NCBI GenBank assembly: GCA_020746875.1
Contig: JAGTJL010000013.1
Coordinates: forward strand, 2,190,845-2,254,844
Reading direction: 5' to 3'
DNA length: 64,000 nt
Source: Rhexocercosporidium sp. MPI-PUGE-AT-0058
Taxonomy: Eukaryota > Ascomycota > Leotiomycetes > Helotiales
Shown here: one piece after another, positions 23,320 to 36,720 of the stretch
Position numbering within the stretch: position 1 is the stretch's first letter
Layout of the letters: each line of letters starts with the position of its first letter
Made by a program: the position numbers and the translations under genes
The notes under the pieces: model-generated
The model's input: only the letters and a program-made list of their open reading frames with translations
Databases searched by the model: none
What the model was told of the DNA's origin: nothing

Positions 23320-25200
23320 AGCAAAACTCCTTTTCCTTTAACTCCTTTATTTCTATGGCTTTTTTATTTATTAACCCGTGGACGTAATAATACTCTACAA
23401 ACATATACGCCCTATCTTCTAATGGCCGAATGACGTATGGTAGCTCCCTACCGTATAATATACATACTATATCTCCTACTTTCACATGCTTTAATACTTA
23501 TCTAAATCTCCTGTTTTTCGTTTCACAAAACCTTTAAGACGCTATATACTACTGTATTACGTTTTTTACCTTAAGGCACGCTTGGTTTTAGCCTAATAAA
23601 AGTTTATTAATTGGGGTTTCGAGACGGTAATCTAAATATTATTAAAATAAGATATTATATTTTAAAGCCGGTTTATCTTAACCTTTCGTTACATTAAGTA
23701 TTATAGTCCGCCAGAAGGCCTCGTAGTTTTCTAGCTTACTACTTTCCTTGAATATATTACGGCGAGCAAAGAGCCAGTTATTATAGACTTTTTTAAAGGG
23801 ATTTTGGAAACTTAGCTCGAGATAGTCAACTACGGGCATCTAGTCGAGGGCCGGGCAGAGCCTAGTAATAATGTCGACCTGTACTCCTTATATATAAAAG
23901 AGATTTTTATCGTTTGAGATCCGGGTTTTAGATATTATAATGCTAAAAGCGTGGAATAAGAAGCCATTTCCAATTCCGTCTTTAATAAAAATCAATAGGT
24001 TTATGTATTTTAATCGAGATACGTTTACGACTTAACTTAGTAGTGCTCGAGCTCTAGTGATCGGAGGTATATAAAGTAAACTAAGAAGATGGAGGTTTCT
24101 TTTATTTATAATATAATTAATAATAAAACTCTAATAGACTTTTTCGACAGAAAGATTATAATTTAATTTAAGATAATGGCCGTATTCTATTACGTCGCCT
24201 GCGACACTTAAAAGTGAGTAAATAATATCTCTTGAATTAGCACACTTAAAGATCCTCGTTATAAAAACCATTTTCAGAAGCGGTATATACTGCTTCTTCT
24301 GAGCATCTTGCCTGGTTAATTCTAGTATGGCGAGGTTACTTAAAGACAAAATGGCTTTATCTTATATATTACTAATATCGTAAAAATCGTTAAAGACGCT
24401 AGTTTTATAAAAGCATTAATAAATATTTACTAATACTTTCCAGGATATGACCTGCAAGCCACAGATTACCGTGGCTTCAGGGGCCTTAATAATTTCTTAA
24501 ATGATCTATTTGCGAATAAACTACAGCTATATAAGAAAGCGAAGGAAAGGGCGCCGCTACCGATGTCGTGTATTATATAACTCTTGGAATACACGAGATG
24601 ATTTATCGTAACGGCTATCGTAAATAAACTCCTTATAAAAATAATCCGTCTTATTTTCCAGGAGCTATTCGTGAATAGCTTAAACTATTATTAATATATT
24701 ACTTAAGTTCTCAATATCTTCACTAATTTAAATTAAGGTTTACTAGCAATAGGCATAGATTTCTTTTATGAATTAGACTTAAATAGATTTCTTAATATTA
24801 TTTTACTAATTTATATAAATTGCATCCGCTTAAATTATTCGTTTAATACTAGTTTAGCGAAGATGCCGAAGCGCGGAATACAGACTTATAAATGTATTAA
24901 TTACGGGTTCTTAAAGAGCGCTTAGTAAATAGTAATAAGTGGCCTTAAAGGGCAGCTCTCGTACTCTAGTTAATCTTGAGGTAATTACCCTTACTCAGAA
25001 TTACGTTAAAGGTTAAAAATATATTTCCTTAAGCGTAAGATAAGGCCTCGTATTATGGATTATCTGATAGCAAAACATAAACGAGTCGAAGATAAATGTC
25101 TTCGTTGAACTCTAAGAGTTCCAGAATAAGAAGACGAATGAATTAATGACCTTCAATAGCCTTATATTTAAACGCTGTTTTAAACGGCTTAGAGCTTAAA
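23320..25200 (-). pseudogene. HET-domain gene, RIP-inactivated
   Basis: Reading the minus strand from about 25,200, a HET (heterokaryon incompatibility) domain is visible. It shows YEALSYA followed by a stop where Trp-Gly is expected, then SALRHLR and ADAIYIN (expected ADAICINQ). Farther on, FKCANSRDIIYSLLSVAGD at 24,131-24,349 matches the usual region after the HET core. KVGDIVCILYGRELPYVIRP and YVHGLI at about 23,330-23,490 are the typical C terminus. Stops and frameshifts occur throughout. HET proteins trigger cell death on recognition of non-self. This copy cannot be expressed. Confidence 0.75.
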
Positions 25201-27559
25201 TTTGAGTCCGTAATCTCGGCCATTCTGATTTGATGTCATAATGTTTAAATAATAAACTTGTGAGGAAGTAAGTAATAAAATAAGAAAAGCGAGGGTTTTT
25301 AAGTAAGGGGAAACTTAGAAATAAATCAATTAAACTGCCAGTCTTAAGCCACTCAGTTAGATAATTTCCTATATATTACTAAATATATTAATTGGAAATT
25401 TAAAGATCTAGGCCTAGTATAAACACTATATATTTTAGAACTATAAATGCACTAGTAATAATAAATATAATAAGACAATTGACAGCGTATGCGGTTTATT
25501 AGTATTTAAGCAATTAAGCGCCGACGGGCCTGAGCCTACTTGCCTACTTAGTTTATTACTACTACCTGCCTATAAAAGCCTATCGCCGGAATGCCTCGCG
25601 AGACTTATTTAAAACTAATCTCCTTTTCCCAGATATTATTAATTAAATTATTTCAATAGCAATTATATTAAGTTTAAAAATATCTTACGAGAAAACAATT
25701 ACCGTTTGCTACTAAGTAATCTACGGAAAGCATATATAAATAAGTTATGAACTTTACTAATTGCATTTTACGACATCGAAATAAAATCCATTAAATAAAT
25801 AATATTCATTAATTCTCCACAATCTAATAATCGCTTCTCTATTCCTGAGGAACTGCAACGCACCTCTTATTAAGTAGTATGCCTCAGCCTCACTGCCTTT
25901 AGTAATAGATTAGTATTCTCCCTTAAGTATAACCGACCGAACGGTTAATAGTTAATAATCTTTATAATATAATATTTTAAGCGTGATAAGTATAACCGGT
26001 CCTAGTCAACAGTACTTAAAACCGCACCGCGAGGCCGTTCGATAGAGAATTCTTTACGTCGCCTCGGGTAGATATGGTATAAGCAGTGACAGAACTGGCG
26101 GAGCTGCACAGTGACAGCACCTCAGAAAAGTCTGCGGGCGTCGCTTTTTCGGGTGGAAAAGTCTATAGAATTTTCTATAATAGTGAATTGCGACTAGTAT
26201 CCTTTACTGTATAATACTCGCTATATTTCTTGCAAATCGTAATGACCGTCGCAATCTCTAAGACGTGTTATCCTCGCAATTTTTAACATTATTTTAAAAA
26301 ATAATATCGCCGTTCTTAGGCTTCTTATAGAATAAAGACTAACTATATATAGCTTCGCATACGCGTATTTTACACGTCTTATTATGCCTTTGCCTTCGGG
26401 TTAAGGTCAGTAAGCGACTGGGCTCGCGCCGGGCTGCTGCCATGGAAAGGCGTCTTACGAAGCGCTATTAAATAATTATGTCTTTTACGCTATGGCTCGA
26501 GGACACGCCAACTTACTTTAATTCTAACTGGTCGTAATGTGCGCTATACTATAAGGTTGACTTAAAAAGGTCATACACCGAATAGAAATCGCTAACAAAA
26601 TGCCTTATACCCCGCCTAATTAGCGAAAAATACATAAGTTATATCAAAGAGTTTTAGGCGCGGGGCGCAAAGTAATACCGTAATTAAGATTTTACAATTA
26701 CTTTACTTATAAGAGATTTGGATATAATTCAGTGTATATAGTGGGCTTTCTTAGGGTTAAACATCCTAGTCTAAAATCAAAGTAGGGCTAACTAACGCTT
26801 ATTATAAACATATGCCCACTTTTTTAAGTTTGCTCCTACCCGTGTCCTTAAATATAATTTGTAATACCGGGACTGGCTCTTGCATATTTGCGGCTCTTAA
26901 ATAGCTTAAATTATAAAATATTATTAATCGGCTTTTATACTACCATATGCAGCCACAGACGTATTATAATATCGTCGAAAAGCACTCTTACTTCGGTCGC
27001 TAATAAGCTGCCCTAAAAGCTTAATATAATCAAAATAAACCTTCAGCTTATAAAAGAGAAGCCTCGCCTTTACGCGGGATCTACACCCGATTCGCCTCGC
27101 GATGGAAGCAGCCTTAAGTAATAAGGCACTTAGTGAGTTATAGCAACTAATAAAATGATTTACATTAACTAAAAGCAGCAGAATTAAGTCTTTCTGCCCT
27201 TCTTTTTAATATTCGCCCGCCAGCGATAACCTTATTTAACCGCTACAACCACGGCTTTTAATACTAAGGTAAGGCGAAATTAAATAAAAATAATAACTTA
27301 TATTACGCTCCTACTGAATTCCTGCGAGCGGCGTACCAAGGACCTGCCGTATCCTCGCTATATAAAAACCATGTTAGTAGCCGAGCGATTAACTCTATAA
27401 GCTTAGTATTATAATAATATTTTCACCGCTCCGCATGTTCACTTTACTTCTCGTTTATACTGCTGTCTTCCTTATACGGTAAAGCACGGCCTTGTTATGC
27501 GGCCTTATTATTTTATATGACTTTACCCACTTATTTATTTAATGCTTTAAATAGACGAG

Positions 27560-30500
27560 ACTGTGACGTTACAATAATAAATCCCGTGATTATATTTAAT
27601 TTGACAGGAACGGTCCTTTAATTCATTAACTCTAGTATTAAATTTACGAGCCTCGCGGGGAAACTTTATCGATCTGAATCGGACAATGACTATAATTATG
27701 GTAATTTATTAAAGATTACTAAGGATCTCGATACGATCCTTTCTCATTTAAAGAATTAAGAAGGCGATAGTGACGTAAAGAAAAGCCTTAGCGTACTAGC
27801 ATTAAATTACGGGAAGACAGCCACGAGATTATTAATTATACTTTAAAAGATTAAACCAATAAAGAATATGCGTAAATAAGACTTAATAAAGGCAGTTTTA
27901 CAATTAATTTATAAAGAAAATGAGATCAAGACACTTTAAAACCGCTTGAATTCTTTCCGAAACGAGCTTAATTTATATCTTCTCCTCTCGTTACGGTAAG
28001 CTTGCCCTTTATATTGATTTCATAGCTACACCACTTAGTCGTCTTTAACTTGCCTTAGTGAATATACTACGTAGTTTACTGGCTAGTAGGACGTAATTCT
28101 ATAAAAGTTAAGCGCCGTTTATGATTAAACGTTAAAAGTTGGCGGGGTCTTTGCTTCTATCCTTAAGTACCTAGTTTCTCGAGAAGGCAGCAGACCGCGC
28201 GATATTAATAAAGATATTAAATCCTTTTAAAAGAACTTGACTAAAACGTTTTACGAGACCTAAGCCAGTAAATAGCAACTTGGCACACTTAATATTTACT
28301 TATCTTAAACTAATCGCAAAAGAACTTAATTAATGTTCCTTATTAGCTTTAAATATGACGGAATAATTGATCGGGAATGCCGTATAGCTACGGCCCACGA
28401 ATCGACATTTAAATAAATATTTTAAAATAGCTAATCCCGAGACTGCGAATTCCAGAGTAATTAAGTAAAGATAGTAAAATAATTAAGTTTACGAGAATGG
28501 CTCGAGTCAGATGATTAGCTTTACTAAATAACTAAGAAAGCAAGTTTTAGCAAATTAATATTAATGAAATTTTTCTATAATCCAATTTCTGATACATTAA
28601 ACAAAGATATATTTCAGGACGAATCGAAATACGGAATAGCCTTAGAACAATTACGATATCGTCCATACTTAAAGAAATAAGCCGGCTATTCTCGATTACT
28701 TATTATATATTTCTACTTCTAAAACTTAGGAATAGTACTTTAAATAATATAAATCGGCCTTTTTTATACTTTACTTTACCAAATTGCGGTACAACGCTCA
28801 GACGTTATATTAATAGTTATTCTAAAGCAATAAGAAGTTATATACTTCTTTAATTACTACCTTAAGCGTTAGCTTAAGCGAGACCTATATAAAATGCTTT
28901 TTTTGGCTATCGAAAAGTTAAGCAATAATAATAAGATTTGTTTTTTTATTAATAAGTTAAATAAATTTAAGGGTAGCTCCGACAACCTAATATTTAAAGT
29001 CAAGGATTTTATAAAAGACTTCAGCTATGTGAAGATCTACGTCGCTAATTATTTATAGAACATTTTCCAGATCGCTTTTAAATAAAAGGCAAATCTTAAG
29101 CTTAAAGATTTCATATTTAACGATATTAAGAGCTTTATCTAGTTAAAACTTTATATAGATAAAGAATTCGAGAAATTATAATAAAGATATTAATTATTCA
29201 CTAACTAGCTAGTGAATAATATCGTAGTAAAGGCTTCTGGGGTCTTTTTGTGAGTCGACCTCGTTATTATATCTTTACTGGTCGGAATACGACTAGGTAA
29301 TAAAATAGACGACTTTTAGCGGAGATTAGACGAGCTCCTTTTAAATCTCGAAAATTTCTACGAAAAAATCTTATATAACTTAAATCCCTTTTATTTAAAT
29401 TATGCCGTATAGTATTTTACTTTAGTTAAATTAGCGGAGGCACCTCTCACTATCCTGCAATTCTTATTTACTAATAAGGAATCGCCTGAATTAGCTATTA
29501 AGATACCTCTAAGGTTAATTATTAAAAATGAACTTTTATTACGAGTAAAAGTAGTAAATCGCCGGCTTAACAGCCGTTGTAAAGGCTTTTTGAAAATAAA
29601 CAAAAGACTATAGAGTTTTAGGAGCAGTAACACGCGCCGTCCTTAGCAATTAACGGTCTAGTATTTGCACTAAACAATTAAAGATTTCATTAAAACTCCG
29701 AAGGCATAAAAGTTCCTTCGATTATCGACGCATCCCGATTTCAATATATTTTTATAACTTTGTATCGCGTATCTTATAGACATAAAGGCTTGGCATATTA
29801 CGTAGGAATACAATAAATCCGACAATCTCTTTTTTTAAAATAATCCCTAAGACAGCCTCTAAGTCAACGTTCAATACAACGTCTAAAGTAACAATCAAAA
29901 TAAAGTAAAAAAGGGAAAGGTCGTGGAATATATAAAGTCGAACTTCGAGACTAAAGCGTTATAACAACGTGCGGGCGAAGGGGTAGAAGAAGACGGGAAT
30001 AAAATAGAAAGGTATTAAGATAAACGTAACGAAGAAGACAAAAACGAAGTTATTTATAAGAGCGACCTCGAAGGGCTAGAGAGCTAGTTAAATTCGGAAG
30101 AGAAAAAAGTAAAAGAGAAAATAGAAAGAAATAAACACGAATACGAGAACGAAGATAATATTAAACTAGAAGCACTAAAGAGGTGGCTAAACGAGGAGGA
30201 AAAACCCTAAGAAAACGAAGAAATTCTAAAGAATAAAGAAAAGAAAGACAATAAAAATGAAAACGAGAATAATAACTAGAGCCAGGACGTAAACAAAAAA
30301 TATCTGTCCGCCGCCAAAGTCACTTATTATTTACGGAATATCGCTAACGTTTATAAAGCTAACGGAGGTACTGTAATAAAACTATTAAAAGAGTTAAAGA
30401 GTGTTATTAACCGGTTAGACTATAAGGAGGCGCTCGCCAAAAACAACGTAAGCACGTACGGCGAATATTCAAAGGCAATTCCTCTACGAGCACAGCCCTT

Positions 30501-31070
30501 TTTATAAAACAACAGAATACTAAGACTAGAAAAAGACGCAAGCTCTCTTAATAATAAGTCATTTTTATCTTACGCTATTAAATATAATGTAATCCCTTAC
30601 GTGAGGGCTAAGGCTAAGAGAGGGGGTCTTATTCGCCGACCCCGTCTCGAACAACCTAAGGAAAGGTGGCCTTTATTATTAAATACGCTCTCCGGTAATA
30701 TACTAAAGCCCAGGATAGTAGAGTATTTGCTGGACTTAAGCGTAGATCCCAACTTTAAGGTGTTAAAAGTTCATTCGTAAACTCCTTAGATTATGGCTCT
30801 TATTAAGGTAACTCTATTATATATTATATAAAGTAAAGTCAGCACTTCCGCTAAGTATTTTCTAGCGGAAGAGAAGTAGAAGCAAACGCTGAAGTTAATA
30901 TTCTCGCGAGGAGCTGACTGAGCTGAGTGCTCGAAGGTACCGAAGTCGCTGCTAACACTTATTAGTAAGAAGATTCTATAAGATCTAAGAGATAAGGCAA
31001 GACCTAAAATAATAACGGAAACAAAAACAAAGACAAAGGCAAAGGCAGAAGCTAAGGCGGACATAATAAC
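27560..31070 (+). pseudogene. NACHT-ankyrin NLR-like gene, RIP-inactivated
   Basis: The plus strand shows an NLR architecture in order. The N-terminal fungal STAND domain is at about 27,630-28,010 (DLDTILSHLKN, NRLNSFRNELNL). The NACHT core is at about 28,400-29,400, with a Walker A relic at 28,534-28,569, FFINKLNKFKG in the Walker B position, and VVKASGVFL (the Trp expected next is destroyed). A Glu/Lys-rich linker follows. Ankyrin-like VEYLLDLSVDPNF lies at about 30,720-30,765. Many TAG and TAA codons replace Trp and Gln. Intact relatives act as NLR-type receptors in fungal allorecognition. The ends of the gene are approximate. Confidence 0.75.
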
Positions 31071-31455
31071 AGGCTTAAATAGCTGGTTTCGAAAATGGAA
31101 TCTGGGGTGAAACCTTCCCTAAATAATTATAAATGAAAACTATCTTTTAGATTTCTTACGGCGAATATTCTCTTAAAAGTTAAAACTTCTTAAGCTATAC
31201 GCTTTTTAATAATAACTAGTTGAAATGAGTTTAATTAATAATCTTAACTTTATATTTCGTTAAGCGACATAATAACCCGGCTTCTGATTAGACACTGGCA
31301 ATGGCAGCGGCCCTACTGTAATAAGGGTTACCCGGGTTGCGATATAACCCGAACTTTGTGGCACGTGCATTGCGAGGGAGGTGCCAGAACTCCTTATATT
31401 ATGTCATTTAATTTATCGTTCATCCTTTTGCAGTTGATTACATCACTAAAGACCA

Positions 31456-32366
<911 letters not shown>

Positions 32367-32647
32367 TGTGGAGGGGAAAACACCAAGCACACAACAAGAG
32401 GGTAGCAAAGCAAGTGCCGGAGGGTAAACGTAGGAAATACCCATTTGACGAATACTAGAGATATCACATATCTAAGGAGCACAATTTGTCAAGGAAGGGG
32501 AGAGGTATAGTTTAAATAAGAAGGAAAAGTTGTAGTGGTAAAAATCGTTATTATGGTTGAAGGATGTTGCCTTAGAGGCTTTCTTAAATACAGCAAGAGG
32601 CAGCTCAATCACGTGACAAATGGACTTCCGAGGTCAACCCCACCACA
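32367..32647. mobile_element. Candidate solo LTR 1 (about 281 bp)
   Basis: It starts TGTGGAGGGG and ends CCCCACCACA, a short imperfect inverted terminus with TG and CA ends. CTACT lies at 32363-32367 and again at 32648-32652, consistent with a five-base target duplication, allowing one-base ambiguity at the left border. Base composition is higher in GC than the flanks. No internal retrotransposon region is attached. Confidence 0.6.
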
Positions 32648-32824
32648 CTACTTTTATATTAAATAATAATAACTAAAATAATAACCCCTTCTTACTTAAA
32701 TAGCTCTTAAGAGTAACCCTTTTAAGACATCTAATAAAGTATATAAAAATAACTTCTTTAGCCTTTCAATAGTAAGACTTAATAAGAAACTTAAATCTTC
32801 CCTTAAACTCTTTTAATACTTAAG

Positions 32825-33111
32825 TGTTACGGGCCAAGGGGAAGGAGGGGTAAGGCTAGCTGTGTTGACCTGACAACCTAAGGTATAGCCGAGACACGTG
32901 ATAAGATGTCGAAGAGGATGAGTAAGCGATTGTACTAGCGCTGCGCTAGCATCTTCCTTTGAGAGTCTTATACTCGAGCTGACTTCGAGAGCTCTTCTCT
33001 CTTTGTCTTTTCTTCTAGCTATCGAGCGTACCCTTAGGTCCAAATACAAGTCTAATACTCTCTCGCCTTTTCAAGGAGTATCATCGTATCAACTTGAGGT
33101 CAGCCGTTACA
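32825..33111. mobile_element. Solo LTR 2 (287 bp) with TTAAG target duplication
   Basis: The element begins TGTTACGGGC and ends CAGCCGTTACA. It is flanked by exact TTAAG copies at 32820-32824 and 33112-33116. Terminal TGTTACGG and CCGTTACA form the short inverted ends of an LTR. With no internal sequence, it is what remains after recombination between the two LTRs of a retrotransposon. Confidence 0.8.
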
Positions 33112-33116
33112 TTAAG

Positions 33117-33610
33117 GAGATATTTTCCTTAAATAAAAGTAAAGAGTTAAAGTAAAACTCTAACTTTAAAGAAGAACTTTCTAGTATTTATAAAGATATA
33201 AATATTAGAGAAGTTTTAAGTATAATATATAAAGACTTAAATAGAGTAAAAAATATAACTACAAAGTTAAGAAGAAGCTAAAGGAATAAAGAAAAGAAGA
33301 TAAAGAAAAGTATAATAAATTAAATATAAAAGTACTTATTTATCTCTTAAAGAAGATAAACTAAATAAGCTTAAAGAGTATTACTTTTAGTAATAATAAT
33401 AGTAACTCTTTTTCTAAATGGAATAAACTCTTTATTAACTTTTAGGTATACTTTATTAAGGCTATTGAAGAAATTAAGGGTAGTATTAAATACTTACTTA
33501 GTTATATATCTTTATAATAAGCGTACCCTTACTCTCTCTATATCAGCTCTCTTTTAATATATTCTTAGTATTAATTATAATCTCTTTATCTCTTAAGTCT
33601 AATTTATTAA
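33117..33610. other. AT-rich decayed sequence between transposon remnants
   Basis: AT-rich sequence with scattered Lys- and Leu-rich short frames, probably decayed transposon DNA. No motif could be assigned. Confidence 0.4.
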
Positions 33611-33612
33611 TA

Positions 33613-34046
33613 ACGTGGTTTATCAGGACCCTGCGCATATCAGGACCCTGCGCAAAAAATTTCCATACAAAAAACATCCGTGCCAGCCCGGACAACTTTC
33701 TTAATTATTAATAAAAAGCTTAAATAATTTTTATATAATATATTTAATATATAAATATTATATACTTTAAGTTTAAAATAAATTCTATTAATAAATAAAA
33801 AGTTATTAATAAAAAAGTAAATTACAAGGATTAAAATTAGTGTAATTTTAATTCTATAGTAAGTAATTAATAATTTTTAAAACTTTAAATTATAAGAAAT
33901 TTCTTTATATTATAAATAAATCAAATTTTAAATTTTAAATAATTTTATTAATAATTAAAGAAGTTGTCCGGGCTGGCACGGACGTTTTTTGTATGGAAAT
34001 TTTTTGCGCAGGGTCCTGATATGCGCAGGGTCCTGATAAACCACGT
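33613..34046. mobile_element. MITE with pogo-type ends (434 bp)
   Basis: The ends are ACGTGGTTTATCAGGACC and its reverse complement, flanked by TA at 33611-33612 and 34047-34048. The inverted repeats extend about 105 bp with very few mismatches. The first part holds a 17-bp unit, TATCAGGACCCTGCGCA, repeated twice in tandem, the same layout as in both pogo-like copies here. The AT-rich centre codes for nothing. It was probably moved by a transposase of the same family. Confidence 0.85.
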
Positions 34047-34048
34047 TA

Positions 34049-34357
34049 TTAAAATAAGATATATTTTAAGTATATATAATATATTACGTCTATAACCTCT
34101 TCCTTTATACCTACTTCTTATCCTCTTACATACTTAATACCTCCTTTAAACGCTCTCTCTACCATAAATAAGGATATTTATATATAATTTAAAGATAAGT
34201 TAACGTACTTTTACTCTTCTTTTATAAAGTTGTCTTAAGTCTACCTTAGTTATTATAGCTATTCTAAATAAGGTTATATTACTAAAGATTACCTTTTCCT
34301 TTTTAAGTAAATACCGTTATGTAAAAATTAATATAATTCAAGTACCTTTTAAAGAAC
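34049..34357. other. AT-rich spacer between MITE and pogo copy B
   Basis: AT-rich sequence without a recognisable motif. It may be the left half of the hAT relic that continues after 36,222, since the pogo element is inserted between them. Confidence 0.35.
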
Positions 34358-34359
34358 TA

Positions 34360-36220
34360 ACGTGGTATATCAGTGGGTCGCCCACATCAGTGAGTCGCCC
34401 ACTTTTCTCCACCCTCACTACTTTAAAGTACAATAAATCAACCACAACAATAGATAAAACTTATTACTCTTCAAATTCTAATGAACTAGATATATCTACA
34501 GCTTCTTGACAAGTAGAAGCATAATGACCAGTCTTTCCACAAGCGCTACAATGTCGCCCGCGCGAATTCCTCTCCTTGCGATTTACCCCTCCAGAACGTC
34601 TGTCGCGTCGTATCTGCTCATTTACTTCATTTTGAGCTATAATATCGTGTGCTTCCCCCACAGTAAGTACACCTCCTTGACGAATACGATTCTTTTTAGA
34701 TCTGCGACGCTTGGAAAGTGCCTCATTTGCCGCTCGAAGTGTACGTAGCTCCGCATTAACAAGGGTCAATTCATGAGCTAAACGCTCTGTACCTTTTGCC
34801 AACGAAGCGACGGTTTGAAAAAGAGGAGTAGGCGAGCTTCCTTGATGACGAGCAATACGATCTCTAACTAAAGTTGTTTGCGAAAGAGCTTCCGTTGGGT
34901 TGTGCGGGGTTTGCGAAACCCAAGGGTATGCGTCGACAGAGGGGGGGCTAACAGGTGTAGGAGTTCGTAGCTTGACATCTAACCTTCCTAAGACCGTCTC
35001 AGGATCAAAAGGGATTAATCCAGCTCCGCGGAATCCAGCTTGACCATTTGCGACTGTAATTGACTGTTGATACGCTTGTTTAAAGGCCATAAGAAACTCG
35101 ACCTTGGTGATATGGTTGATATGCGCTTTCATGAACTCTTCGATTTGTCTACCGTACTTTCGTTTGAGAACAGCAAAACTTCCGACGTCGAGTGGTTGAA
35201 GTAGATGAGAGGAATGCGGGGGCAAACAGAGAGTTATAATGTTGTGAGACTTGCAATACTCTTGAAATTCAATCGATTCGTGACTCTCGTGTCCATCGAG
35301 GATCAATATACGATATGGACCTTGTGCTCGAGCAGCAGTATGTTTATCGAAGTGTTTCAACCATTCCAGACCAGTCTTATTGTTTGTCTAACCGTTATTC
35401 GAAGTTTTAATAGCCTAGTCGTCGGGGAGGGCGGTTTCGGAATACCAATTCGCGAGGTGGTTGACGCCTTGAAGTACCAAGAATGGAGGAACACTCCAGC
35501 CTTCGCCATTCGTATACACAATTGCTGTCGCCCATTCTCGATTGCCTGGCTGAACTGCTTTGCTTTTGCCACGTCGATCGGCACGCGTAACGACCATTCT
35601 AGGTGCGATTTGTCCCATCATAAAGCCGGTCTCGTCGAAGTTGTAGATATCGCTATCCACCACACTATATTTCGCCCGCATATTCTTTATCAGTCGAAAC
35701 CACGCGCCAATTAGCTCAGGATCTTCGCATAAGGCTCTTTGAAAGTCGTAGGCGCGATTGAAACGCGTCTTTAACTCTGGTCGTCGAGCTACGAATCGTT
35801 GTGCCCAGCACTTCCCGACGCGTTTTGCTCCGCGCGCCTCGAGGAGATAATTCGCCATATCTTCTACATCAGCCAGCCGGGGCGAAAACCCTCTAAAATC
35901 TCGATCGAATACATGTCGAACAATTGTTTCCTCCTCTGATTCCGTCAGGTTTTGAACTCCGGGTCGAGAATCACTACGAGCAGGTCGACCGGCTAATCGA
36001 TCACGCAGTGTCTCTCTTGACACATTATATATCGTTGCAGCTTTGCGTTGACTTAGCTTTCGTACGGAGGTTCGAATAGCTTCCATAGCTAAAATAATTC
36101 GAGCTTCTTGGGTCTGTACTTGCATTATAACAATTGAAAACGTGTATTAAAGTGATGGGGTAGAGATTTCGGGAAAAGTGGGCGACTCACTGATGTGGGC
36201 GACCCACTGATATACCACGT
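34360..36220 (-). mobile_element. Full-length pogo/Fot1-like transposon (copy B, 1,861 bp)
   Basis: Perfect 48-bp inverted repeats lie at 34360-34407 and 36173-36220. They are flanked by TA at 34358-34359 and 36221-36222. Each end carries two tandem 17-bp units that differ slightly (TATCAGTGGGTCGCCCA and CATCAGTGAGTCGCCCA). One transposase gene fills the inside on the minus strand. The perfect ends indicate a fairly young insertion. Confidence 0.95.
34464..36125 (-). pseudogene. pogo-like DDE transposase with two Trp-to-stop mutations
   Basis: The ATG at 36123-36125 opens MQVQTQEAR. The frame would give 553 residues but is cut by TAG at 35415-35417 and 35388-35390. In copy A the same positions are Trp (PPDW and NGW), so both stops are TGG-to-TAG changes. 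The helix-turn-helix, the CENP-B-type region and all three catalytic acids are present (NFDETGF, LDGHESH, QPLDVG). A C-terminal zinc knuckle follows, CSACGKTGHYASTC (C-x2-C-x4-H-x4-C). This copy retains the triad that copy A lost but cannot make full-length protein. Confidence 0.9.
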
Positions 36221-36224
36221 TAAT

Positions 36225-36720
36225 TATTTACTAACTTAATAATTAGATCAAAAAACTCGCTGGTCTTCTACTGCCTATATGCTTAGAGACTTTCTTAATC
36301 TTTGGCAAGCTATTAAAGTAGTTATAGAATTATCTACTTCTAAAAGCTTTAAAAAGAATAAGGAAAGTCTTTTATTAAAAGACCATGAAATCGAATACTT
36401 ACAAAAATGCTTAAAGATGTAATATCTTTGTTAAAGCTTCTACTAAGTTACAAGCGGAAAAATACCCTACTATATATTATCTTATGCCAGAGATATATAG
36501 AATATATAATAAGCTAGAAGCTATTAAACAAGAGTTAATGTAAGTAAATACTATTTTATATATTATATTTATAGTATTAATACTAATTATTTATAGAACG
36601 ATATTTTTTTTACAAAAGATACTGATAAAGGTATTGCAAAGCTTCGGAAATATTTTCCTAAAACAGGAATAAGTCAAAATAATAAGGCTTTATACCTCTC
36701 TTCGATTTTAGACCTTAGTG
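36225..36720 (+). pseudogene. hAT transposase remnant
   Basis: The plus strand reads TRWSSTAYMLRDFLNLWQAI, matching the hAT motif around TRWNST. After a frameshift near 36,418 it reads VKASTKLQAEKYPTIYYLMP, matching the F-x-EAT-x2-LS and YPTI region of hAT catalytic domains. The copy is broken by stops and frameshifts, and its 5' part was separated by the pogo insertion at 34,360-36,220. Confidence 0.65.

Larger units (their letters stand above)
16910..31340. other. AT-rich RIP-mutated block (about 14.4 kb)
   Basis: The block is dominated by TA-rich words, with stop codons in all six frames and almost no long ORFs. Where old genes can still be read, differences from expected motifs are almost all C-to-T or G-to-A: Trp to stop, Gln to stop, Cys to Tyr, Gly to Ser or Arg. 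That is the signature of repeat-induced point mutation. Readable relics are listed separately. At 18,150-23,300 and 25,210-27,550 I see only unidentifiable decayed sequence. Small less-AT-rich islands occur near 20,000-20,180, 22,260-22,400, 26,030-26,130 and 26,390-26,470. Confidence 0.85.
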
